From NCBI GenBank assembly GCA_025935435.1, contig JAICVH010000107.1, positions 1-7,467 on the forward strand: a stretch of 7,467 nucleotides of DNA, in the 5' to 3' direction. A program made the translations under genes and the position numbers. The stretch is from Burkholderiales bacterium. GTDB lineage: Bacteria; Pseudomonadota; Gammaproteobacteria; Burkholderiales; Casimicrobiaceae. How positions within the stretch are numbered: position 1 is the first letter of the stretch; each line of letters starts with the position of its first letter. Shown one piece after another: positions 1 to 5,118 of this stretch. The notes under the pieces were generated by a model that did no database searches, was not told the origin of the DNA, and saw only the letters and a list, made by a program, of their open reading frames with translations.

Positions 1-1059
1 GACACCGACGTCACGCAAGCGCCTCCGGGCGTCGCGGCGCAAGCGCCTCCGGGCGTCGCGTCGCAAGCGCCGCTGCCGGGGCAGGCTGCATCGGCGTCGC
101 TCCTGCTCGCACGCCGTGACCGCTGGCCTCATGCGCTGCTGATTACCGGCCCGGCCGGAATTGGCAAACGCGTGCTCGCGGCCTGGCTCGCGCGCGTGCT
201 GCTGTGTGAAACGCCGCGAGCCGATCGATCGCCGTGCAACCTTTGCCCGGGTTGCCATTACGTCTCGGCCGGTCAACACCCCGATCTGCGCATCGTCGAC
301 ACGTACGAGCAGGCCGATGACGAAGTGAAGGCGGTCGAATGGATCGTCGTGGAGCGCATTCGCGCGTTGATGCAGTGGGCCGAGCTCACGAGCCATCGCG
401 GCGGCGCCAAGGTCGCGCTGATCGATCCGGCGGAGCGGATGAATGCCGCGGCGGCGAACGCGCTTCTGAAGACGCTGGAAGAACCGCCGGCGAACACGCA
501 TTTCCTGCTCGTCTCGCATCAGCCGGGCCGGGTGCCGGCCACGATCATCAGTCGCTGTCAGCGCCTGGCCGCGCCGATTCCCGAACCGATCGCAGCGCGC
601 ACCTGGCTTGCGGAACACGGGATCGACGACGCCGAGCGGTTACTGGCGCAGGCGCATGGCGCGCCGCTCGCGGCCCTTGCGTTGGCGAACGCCGATTATC
701 AGCACGAGCGTCGGGTTTGGCTCACTGCGTTGTCGACGCCCCGTGCACTGTCCGTGACGAGCCTGGGTGCGCGCGTCGATAGCGGTCCGCGCGAAGGACG
801 CCGCGAACGACTTGCGGCCGCGGTCGACTGGCTTGCCGGATGGTGCGCCGATCTTGCACGCGCGCAAGCGGGCGGCGCGCCGCGCGCCAACATGGAATTT
901 GGGCCACAGTTGAAGGCGCTCGCGTCGTCGGTGGCGACCATCCCGCTGTTTCGCTATCATCGCAGGCTGCTCGAACAACGCGCGCTGCTCGCGCATCCGC
1001 TGCAGCCACGCCTCGTCGCCGAGGCGCTGCTGATCGATTACTGCGCCCTGTTTGGATAA
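1..1059 (+). CDS. holB: DNA polymerase III subunit delta' (5'-truncated by window edge)
   Basis: Delta' is part of the clamp loader that places the beta sliding clamp on primed DNA at the replication fork. The frame is open from base 1, so the true start lies upstream; the first in-frame GTG at 172 falls after the nucleotide-binding loop and cannot be the real start. Numbering visible residues from base 1: a P-loop-like GPAGIGK at 50-56; the four-cysteine zinc module at C69, C79, C82 and C85; the family motif ANALLKTLEEPP around 151-162; and the sensor-1 SRC motif ending at C186. The C-terminal helical domain looks complete, ending at TAA 1057-1059. The 352 visible residues slightly exceed the roughly 330 usual for the family, partly because of a Pro/Ala-rich segment before the P-loop (see repeat). 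pilZ follows after 3 nt, suggesting co-transcription. Identification is by recognised motifs and is confident. Confidence 0.95.
   Translation, partial: DTDVTQAPPGVAAQAPPGVASQAPLPGQAASASLLLARRDRWPHALLITGPAGIGKRVLAAWLARVLLCETPRADRSPCNLCPGCHYVSAGQHPDLRIVDTYEQADDEVKAVEWIVVERIRALMQWAELTSHRGGAKVALIDPAERMNAAAANALLKTLEEPPANTHFLLVSHQPGRVPATIISRCQRLAAPIPEPIAARTWLAEHGIDDAERLLAQAHGAPLAALALANADYQHERRVWLTALSTPRALSVTSLGARVDSGPREGRRERLAAAVDWLAGWCADLARAQAGGAPRANMEFGPQLKALASSVATIPLFRYHRRLLEQRALLAHPLQPRLVAEALLIDYCALFG
16..71 (+). repeat. 24-bp in-frame tandem repeat in holB
   Basis: Two adjacent 24-base copies (16-39 and 40-63) differ at one base. A third begins at 64 with eight matching bases (CAAGCGCC) and then diverges. 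In the holB frame the unit encodes QAPPGVA followed by A or S, then QAPLPGQAAS. Because 24 is a multiple of 3, copy-number change would keep the frame. The array lies between the usual delta' N-terminus (outside the window) and the conserved block starting at RWPHALL before the P-loop, so it probably encodes a flexible linker-like insertion. Earlier copies may lie upstream of base 1. Confidence 0.8.
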
Positions 1060-1062
1060 ACG

Positions 1063-1437
1063 ATGGCCGAAAAAATCGCTGCACCGACCGCCGCAGTCGC
1101 ACGTCCCGGCGTCCTTTCGCTCAACATTCGCGAGAAGGCCGCGCTGTACGCCGCGTACATGCCCTTCCTGAAGGGCGGGGGCATTTTCATCCCGACGTCG
1201 CGGCCGTATTCGCTCGGCGAGGAAGTCTTCATGCTGCTGTCGCTGATGGATGACCCGAATCGCATCGCGGTGCAGGGCAAGGTGGTGTGGATCACCCCGG
1301 ATGGGGGTCAGGGCAACCGGACGCAAGGCATCGGCGTGCAGTTCACGCTTGACGAGACGGGCGCGGCCGCCAAGGCCACGATCGAGCGCATTCTCGGAGA
1401 ACATCTCGGTTCGACGCGCTCAACGCACACGATGTAG
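1063..1437 (+). CDS. pilZ: Type IV pilus assembly protein PilZ
   Basis: A 124-residue cytoplasmic protein closely resembling the short stand-alone PilZ of type IV pilus biogenesis (about 118 residues in Pseudomonas). In that family PilZ works with the PilB extension ATPase and FimX-type regulators. Visible hallmarks are GVLSLNIREKAALYAAYMPF near residues 16-35, GGGIFIPT, a central LGEEVFMLLSLMD, then GKVVWITP and QGIGVQF, and the C-terminal HTM typical of pilus PilZ proteins. The RxxxR and D/NxSxxG residues that bind cyclic di-GMP in canonical PilZ domains are missing, as expected for this subfamily. ATG 1063 lies 3 nt after the holB stop with only a weak GGA upstream, so translation is probably coupled to holB. 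The position between holB and tatD is a common proteobacterial order. No other pilus genes are in view. Confidence 0.95.
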   Translation: MAEKIAAPTAAVARPGVLSLNIREKAALYAAYMPFLKGGGIFIPTSRPYSLGEEVFMLLSLMDDPNRIAVQGKVVWITPDGGQGNRTQGIGVQFTLDETGAAAKATIERILGEHLGSTRSTHTM

Positions 1438-1479
1438 GTGACGGCAGGGGCGCAGAACCAGGGGCGGCGGGCGGCGACG

Positions 1480-2256
1480 ATGTTCGTCGACTCGCATTGC
1501 CACCTCGACTTTCCGGAGCTCCGCGACGACCTTACGCGCGTGCTCGACGCGATGCGCGACAACGATGTCACGCACGCGCTGTGCATCGCCGTCGAAATGG
1601 ACGCGTGGCCGACCGTGCATGCGATCGCACGCGCGCACCCGAATCTGTACGCAACGGTCGGCGTTCATCCCGATTATGTCGACACCGCCGAACCGACCGA
1701 AGCAGTTCTGGTCGCGCACGCGGCGCAGGACAAGATCGTCGCGATCGGTGAAACGGGTCTCGACTACTACCGCGAGACCGGCGACCTCGGCTGGCAGCGC
1801 GAGCGATTCCGCACGCACATCCGCGCGGCGCGAACCGCCGGCAGGCCGCTCGTCATTCACACGCGAGCGGCCGCCGCCGACACGCTCGCCATCATGCGCG
1901 AAGAGCGTGCAGGTGACGTCGGCGGCGTCATGCACTGCTTCACCGAAACCTGGGCGTTCGCCGAGCAGGCACTTGAACTCGGCTTCCACGTCTCGTTTTC
2001 GGGGATCGTCACCTTCAAGAATGCCGGCGAACTGAAGGACGTGGCGCGTCGCGTCCCGCTCGACCGGATGCTGATCGAGACCGACAGCCCCTATCTCGCC
2101 CCGGTGCCGCATCGCGGCAAGCGCAACCAGCCGGCGTGGGTTCGCCACGTCGCCGAAGAAATCGCGCGGCTTCGCGAGCTTCCGCTCGAAACGATCGCCG
2201 ACGCGACGTCGGCCAATTTCTTCCGCCTGTTCGGCATTTCACCCCATGTTCATTGA
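1480..2256 (+). CDS. tatD: TatD family metal-dependent hydrolase (DNase)
   Basis: A 258-residue TIM-barrel metallohydrolase of the TatD/YcfH group; characterised members are Mg-dependent 3'-5' exonucleases or DNases acting in DNA repair or turnover, but the substrate here is unproven. Metal ligands are present: HCH at residues 6-8 (in MFVDSHCHLDFPEL), E91 in GETGLDYY, H127 in VIHTRAA, H152 in MHCFTE, and D202 in ETDSPYLAP. ATG 1480 is chosen because the family normally begins MFVDSHCHLD. An in-frame GTG at 1438, abutting the pilZ stop, would add 14 residues with no family counterpart and has no visible ribosome binding site. The ribosome binding site before 1480 is also poor, being only G-rich sequence. 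The stop overlaps the next gene by 11 nt, so this is the third gene of the apparent holB operon. The exact paralogue name is less certain than the family. Confidence 0.93.
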   Translation: MFVDSHCHLDFPELRDDLTRVLDAMRDNDVTHALCIAVEMDAWPTVHAIARAHPNLYATVGVHPDYVDTAEPTEAVLVAHAAQDKIVAIGETGLDYYRETGDLGWQRERFRTHIRAARTAGRPLVIHTRAAAADTLAIMREERAGDVGGVMHCFTETWAFAEQALELGFHVSFSGIVTFKNAGELKDVARRVPLDRMLIETDSPYLAPVPHRGKRNQPAWVRHVAEEIARLRELPLETIADATSANFFRLFGISPHVH

Positions 2257-2896
2257 ACGATTGGCGCGAAGCTTCGTCGCCGGCGTGGCGTTGTGCATGT
2301 TGTCGTTCGCGTTGTGCGCGCAAGGTCTGCTCGACGACCTGACGGTCGCCGTCGCGAATGATCGTGCCGACGACGTGAAGCGCCTGCTCGCGCGGGGCAT
2401 GGATCCCAATTCCGTCGACGCGAGCGGCGACACGCTGCTGGGAATCGCCGCGCGGAACGGCAGCGCCCGCGTGGTCGCCGTGCTGGTGGCGGCGAAGGCC
2501 GACCCCGAGAAACCCAATCGCTACGGCGATACGCCGCTGCTGCTTGCCTCGCTGAAGGGGGACCTCGACACCGTGCGCGCGCTCGTCGCGGCAGGCGCGT
2601 CGATCAATCCGCGGGGATGGACGCCGCTGATCTACGCGGCGACCGGCGGTCACGATGCGGTCGCGACTTTCCTGTTGCAACGGGGCGCCGACATCAATGC
2701 GACGTCGCCCAACGGCACCACCGCGCTGATGATGGCGATTCGCGAGCGCCATCTCGACACCGCGCGACTGCTGATCGGGCGCGGGGCGGATCTGAATCAT
2801 CGCAACCAGGACGGCGCATCGGCGCTCGACTGGGCGAAGCGCGTCGAAGAAAACGAGATGGTGAAGGAACTGCGGCGCGCTGGCGCGCGCGATTGA
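2246..2896 (+). CDS. Exported ankyrin-repeat protein
   Basis: A 216-residue protein with an N-terminal signal peptide: charged IERLAR, then a hydrophobic stretch at about 10-24, with likely cleavage near A25-Q26. The rest is almost entirely ankyrin repeats. About six units can be traced, with helix starts at LLDDLTVAV (29), GDTLLGIAA (61), GDTPLLLAS (94), GWTPLIYAA (124), GTTALMMAI (157) and GASALDWAK (190), linked by GADxN-type turns. The turn before repeat four (GASINPRGWTP) is about three residues shorter than the others. Ankyrin repeats bind partner proteins and no enzyme domain is present, so the function is unknown; a periplasmic scaffold or inhibitor role is inference. ATG 2246 overlaps the tatD stop by 11 nt in another frame with no Shine-Dalgarno sequence, implying translational coupling. 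The cysteines at 17 and 24 do not form a convincing lipobox, so a soluble periplasmic protein is favoured. Confidence 0.88.
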   Translation: MFIERLARSFVAGVALCMLSFALCAQGLLDDLTVAVANDRADDVKRLLARGMDPNSVDASGDTLLGIAARNGSARVVAVLVAAKADPEKPNRYGDTPLLLASLKGDLDTVRALVAAGASINPRGWTPLIYAATGGHDAVATFLLQRGADINATSPNGTTALMMAIRERHLDTARLLIGRGADLNHRNQDGASALDWAKRVEENEMVKELRRAGARD

Positions 2897-2903
2897 AGAC
2901 ACG

Positions 2904-2934
2904 CGACGTTCACCTTCAAGTCGAGGTGTCGTCG
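2904..2934. terminator. Possible bidirectional terminator hairpin
   Basis: In the 49-bp gap between the convergent ankyrin and C40 peptidase genes, CGACG (2904-2908) pairs with CGTCG (2930-2934) and CACCT (2911-2915) pairs with AGGTG (2924-2928). This gives a ten-pair stem with a small 2x1 internal loop and an 8-nt terminal loop. No T-run follows on either strand, so it is not a classical intrinsic terminator. Location and pairing are the only support. Confidence 0.35.
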
Positions 2935-2945
2935 AGCTGGCTTGT

Positions 2946-3692
2946 TCAGTGATCCGGGGGGTTCGAGGTTCCGTCAGCCGCGTCTGGCGTCATCGGCGGC
3001 AAATTGCCCGGCGCAGGTAGGTCCGGAATGGCGTCCAGGGGTTCGACCGAGTTCGCCGGCACTGCGGCCGTCGGCAATACCGGCTCGCTCGCCTCGGCCC
3101 GAGACACGAGCGACGGCATCAGCATCGGTAACACGCCAACGAGGCGGCGAGCGCCGTTGTAGCGTTTGCGCCAGTACTCGCTCGACAGCGACGCGACGCC
3201 CACTTCGCCACCGCGGGATGGCGCATGGATGAAGCGATCCTCGCCGAGGTAGATGCCGACGTGCGAAAACGCGAAGCGGCGCGTGTTGAAGAAAACGAGA
3301 TCGCCGGGCGCGAGATCCGCGGCGCGCACGTCGCGGCCGATGCGACTCAGTTCCTTCGCCGTACGCGGCAGCGTCACGCCGGTCACTTCCTGGAACACGT
3401 AGCGGATCAGTCCGCTGCAGTCGAGCCCGCGCGCGGGCGTATCGCCGCCATAGCGATAATCGATGCCCACGAGCGAGAGCGCGAACAGGCCGACCTCACG
3501 CGTGCCGGCGACGACGCGTGTGGCGGCCGCCGCGAGCGACGTGCGCGCCTGCTCGGCGAGCGATCGATCGGCGGGACGATCGGCGCCGAGCGCAATCGAC
3601 GCGTGCAGCGCCGCGACGGCGATGCCGAACGAGACGAAGCGCGAGGACGTGCGCGTTACGGTTGGCGCGGCGAGCAGGCAGGAGCGCGGCAC
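2946..3692 (-). CDS. Exported NlpC/P60 (C40) family cell-wall peptidase
   Basis: C40 peptidases cut peptide cross-links or stems in peptidoglycan. From GTG 3692 the protein has 248 residues: a signal peptide (hydrophobic core FGIAVAALHASIALGA about 22-37), an NlpC/P60 domain, and a Pro/Ala-rich tail of about 60 residues. The catalytic set is visible: C92 in LDCSGLIRYVF, H144 in SHVGIY and H156 in FIHAP, with the usual LAPGDLVFF between C and H. The frame extends to another GTG at 3797, but that start lies inside rnfH, lacks a ribosome binding site and would put 35 extra residues before the signal peptide, so 3692 is preferred. It sits 56 nt downstream of rnfH on the same strand and may share the ratA-rnfH transcript or use its own promoter. 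The cleaved bond and any partner of the tail are unknown. Confidence 0.9.
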   Translation of the reverse strand: MPRSCLLAAPTVTRTSSRFVSFGIAVAALHASIALGADRPADRSLAEQARTSLAAAATRVVAGTREVGLFALSLVGIDYRYGGDTPARGLDCSGLIRYVFQEVTGVTLPRTAKELSRIGRDVRAADLAPGDLVFFNTRRFAFSHVGIYLGEDRFIHAPSRGGEVGVASLSSEYWRKRYNGARRLVGVLPMLMPSLVSRAEASEPVLPTAAVPANSVEPLDAIPDLPAPGNLPPMTPDAADGTSNPPDH

Positions 3693-3699
3693 GGGCGCG

Positions 3700-3727
3700 A
3701 TTTTCCCGGAATCCGCAGCGCCGTCAA
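3700..3727 (-). promoter_or_regulatory. Possible sigma-70 promoter before the C40 peptidase gene
   Basis: On the minus strand, between rnfH and the peptidase, TTGACG (3727-3722) is followed after 16 nt by GAAAAT (3705-3700): five of six matches at -35 and four of six at -10. Initiation would fall close to the GTG at 3692, giving an almost leaderless mRNA or implying a slightly different start. The case rests on pattern only. Confidence 0.25.
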
Positions 3728-3748
3728 GCGCCCCGCATCGATCGATCG

Positions 3749-4018
3749 CTATCGCACCCGCGCCGCCCGCCGTCGGCGCGCCATTTTCGGGTCGCACACG
3801 AGCGGTCGCGTGAGCTCGACCCGATCGCCGTCGGCAAGACGCGTTTCGGCGCTCGCACGCCTGCCGAAGATCGCATAACCAAGCGCCGCGGCGTCATGGC
3901 CGATCCGATCGAGAATTCTCGACGCGGCGATCGCATCGATGACGCAGGCACCGTCATCGAGTTCCACGGTGACCAGGCATTCGATGTCGGGCGCGACGTA
4001 GGCCACCTGAACGCGCAC
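3749..4018 (-). CDS. rnfH: RnfH family ubiquitin-like protein (UPF0125)
   Basis: An 89-residue protein with the beta-grasp pattern of the RnfH family, small cytoplasmic proteins named from rnf (NADH:ferredoxin oxidoreductase) clusters but widely found next to ratA. Its molecular role is not well established. Recognisable parts are VQVAYVAPD at the N-terminus, a central GYAIFGRRASAETRLADGDRVE segment, and the C-terminal signature YRPL..DPK-like (here TRPLVCDPKMARRRRA). It starts with GTG 4018, 12 nt after the ratA stop, preceded by a good AAGGA (4029-4025) 8 nt away, which fixes the start. The stop is TAG at 3751-3749. The ratA-rnfH pairing is a well-known arrangement and supports the call. 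Confidence 0.9.
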   Translation of the reverse strand: MRVQVAYVAPDIECLVTVELDDGACVIDAIAASRILDRIGHDAAALGYAIFGRRASAETRLADGDRVELTRPLVCDPKMARRRRAARVR

Positions 4019-4030
4019 CTTCGCGTTCCT

Positions 4031-4468
4031 TCAGCGAGCCACGTGGACGATTTCGGCGCGCCGCACGAACGCATCGATGAACGTCGTGGCGATATGACCG
4101 AACACCGGACCGATCACCTTGTCGAGGAGCTGCGTTGCGAATTCATACGCGAGCTCGAAGTCGATCCTGCACCCGTGTTCGCCGAGCGCACGAAACTTCC
4201 ACTCGCCGTGCAGATGACGAAACGGCCCGTCCTTCAGTGTGATGACGATCGACTCGGGCGGCCGGTTCACGTTGTCGGTGGTGAAGTGCGCGCGCACGCC
4301 GTGATAGTCGATGTCGATGCGCGCCGTCTTGTGATCACCGGACTGCTCGATCACGCGCGCGCCGCCGCACCAGGGAAGAAACGTCGGATACGACTCGACG
4401 TCGTCGACGAGCGCGAACATCTGCGATGCCGTATACGGCACCAGCACGCTCTTCGTCACGCGGTGCAT
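4031..4468 (-). CDS. ratA: RatA/Coq10-like START-domain protein
   Basis: A 145-residue single-domain protein of the polyketide cyclase/START-like family. E. coli RatA was reported to inhibit 70S ribosome assembly, while the eukaryotic homologue Coq10 binds ubiquinone and supports respiration, so the role here could be either. Family features are VPYTASQMFALVDDVESYPTFLPWC near the N-terminus, LKDGPFRHLHGEWKF in the middle, CRIDFELAYEF, and a C-terminal helix ending in AFVRRAEIVH. The open frame runs upstream to 4549, but ATG 4468 is chosen because the conserved domain begins almost at once and the extra 27 residues (rich in Arg and Pro) would run across the smpB promoter region. No clear Shine-Dalgarno sequence precedes the ATG. 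It is divergent from smpB and leads the ratA-rnfH pair. Confidence 0.92.
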   Translation of the reverse strand: MHRVTKSVLVPYTASQMFALVDDVESYPTFLPWCGGARVIEQSGDHKTARIDIDYHGVRAHFTTDNVNRPPESIVITLKDGPFRHLHGEWKFRALGEHGCRIDFELAYEFATQLLDKVIGPVFGHIATTFIDAFVRRAEIVHVAR

Positions 4469-4526
4469 CGAACGAACGTCAGTGCGGCGACGCCGCGGCA
4501 AAACGCTTCGCGGTGGCGCGCGCAGG

Positions 4527-4532
4527 TAGAAT
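4527..4532 (+). promoter_or_regulatory. Putative -10 element of the smpB promoter
   Basis: TAGAAT matches the sigma-70 -10 consensus at five of six bases and stands out as AT-rich in a GC-rich 98-bp divergent gap. It lies 34 nt before the smpB ATG, giving a leader of roughly 28 nt. No convincing -35 hexamer is seen 15-18 nt upstream (around 4503-4511), so the promoter is either weak at -35 or helped by an activator. I could not define a matching promoter for ratA on the other strand. Confidence 0.45.
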
Positions 4533-4566
4533 GCCGGACGATCGAGCACGGGTGTGTGTTGCGCAG

Positions 4567-5040
4567 ATGAGCATCGTCGAGAACCGCAAGGCCTATCACG
4601 ACTATTTTATCGAGGAGCGGTTCGAGGCGGGCATTGCGCTCGAAGGCTGGGAGGTGAAGGCGATTCGCGGCGGCCGGGCGAATCTGAAGGAAGCGTACGT
4701 CGTCGTCAGGAATGGCGAGCTGATGCTGATCGGCTCTCACATATCACCGCTCACCACCGCGTCAACGCATGTTCATCCGGATCCGACACGTACGCGGCGC
4801 CTGCTGTTGCACCGCGAGGAGATCAACCGCCTGATCGGCAAGGTGGAACGCGCAGGGTACACGCTGACGCCGCTCGACCTCCACTACAGCAAGGGGCGAG
4901 TCAAGCTGGCGATCGGGCTCGCCAAAGGCAAGAAGCAGCACGACAAGCGCGCCGCAATCAAGGAACGCGAATGGAATCGCGAACAGCAGCGGTTGCTTCG
5001 CTCGCGCGGCGGGACGACGAAATCGCGCGAGGTTGCTTGA
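4567..5040 (+). CDS. smpB: SsrA-binding protein SmpB
   Basis: SmpB binds tmRNA (SsrA) and brings it to stalled ribosomes for trans-translation, tagging the incomplete peptide and freeing the ribosome. The 157-residue protein has the usual length and full conserved order: NRKAYHDYFIEERFEAG, then LEGWEVKAIRGGRANLKEAYV (residues about 26-46), the HVHPDPTRTRRLLLHR segment, KGRVKLAIGLAKGKKQHDKR, and the basic C-terminal tail with REWNREQQRLLR that reaches into the decoding centre. ATG 4567 is chosen because homologues begin at this point; the frame is open back to 4426 but that would read through the promoter and the ratA start. No strong Shine-Dalgarno sequence is evident. The ssrA gene itself is not in the window. 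It is divergent from ratA, a conserved arrangement, and convergent with hpnE. Confidence 0.97.
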   Translation: MSIVENRKAYHDYFIEERFEAGIALEGWEVKAIRGGRANLKEAYVVVRNGELMLIGSHISPLTTASTHVHPDPTRTRRLLLHREEINRLIGKVERAGYTLTPLDLHYSKGRVKLAIGLAKGKKQHDKRAAIKEREWNREQQRLLRSRGGTTKSREVA

Positions 5041-5074
5041 GCGGCGCCGGCGGCGCGACGTGACGACACGTTCA

Positions 5075-5111
5075 TCGACGCTCGGCGCGGCGCTGATCGT
5101 CGCCGCGTCGA
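5075..5111. terminator. Possible bidirectional terminator hairpin
   Basis: In the 78-bp gap between smpB and hpnE (convergent), TCGACG (5075-5080) pairs with CGTCGA (5106-5111) and CGGCG (5083-5087) pairs with CGCCG (5101-5105). This forms an eleven-pair stem with a 2-nt bulge and a 13-nt loop. A second small hairpin, GCGCC/GGCGC at 5044-5056, lies just after the smpB stop. Neither has a T-run, and such pairings arise easily in GC-rich DNA. Confidence 0.3.
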
Positions 5112-5118
5112 CCGTACG

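Noticed and set aside
640..1404. 254-codon minus-strand open frame antisense to holB and pilZ
   Set aside because: Overlaps two well-identified genes, is rich in Arg with no recognisable domain, and is typical of antisense open frames in GC-rich DNA.
1063..1437. PilZ as a cyclic di-GMP receptor
   Set aside because: The RxxxR and D/NxSxxG binding residues are absent; this is the non-binding type IV pilus subfamily.
1438..1479. GTG start for TatD directly after the pilZ stop
   Set aside because: Adds 14 residues unlike the family, with no ribosome binding site; MFVDSHCHLD is the normal TatD N-terminus.
1420..2148. 242-codon minus-strand open frame antisense to tatD
   Set aside because: Lies opposite conserved TatD motifs; composition rich in Arg, Asp and Val mirrors the sense strand and shows no family features.
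2015..2902. 295-codon minus-strand open frame antisense to tatD and the ankyrin gene
   Set aside because: Long but Arg/Gln/Ala-rich with no motif; the opposing strand encodes clear ankyrin repeats.
4469..4549. 27-residue N-terminal extension of RatA
   Set aside because: Arg/Pro-rich, outside the START-like domain, and placed over the putative smpB promoter.
4426..4566. 47-residue N-terminal extension of SmpB
   Set aside because: SmpB homologues begin at the 4567 ATG; the extension would run through the promoter region and the ratA start.
3518..4570. 350-codon plus-strand open frame across the C40 peptidase, rnfH and ratA
   Set aside because: It spans three recognised minus-strand genes and their gaps, is strongly Arg-rich and has no domain pattern.
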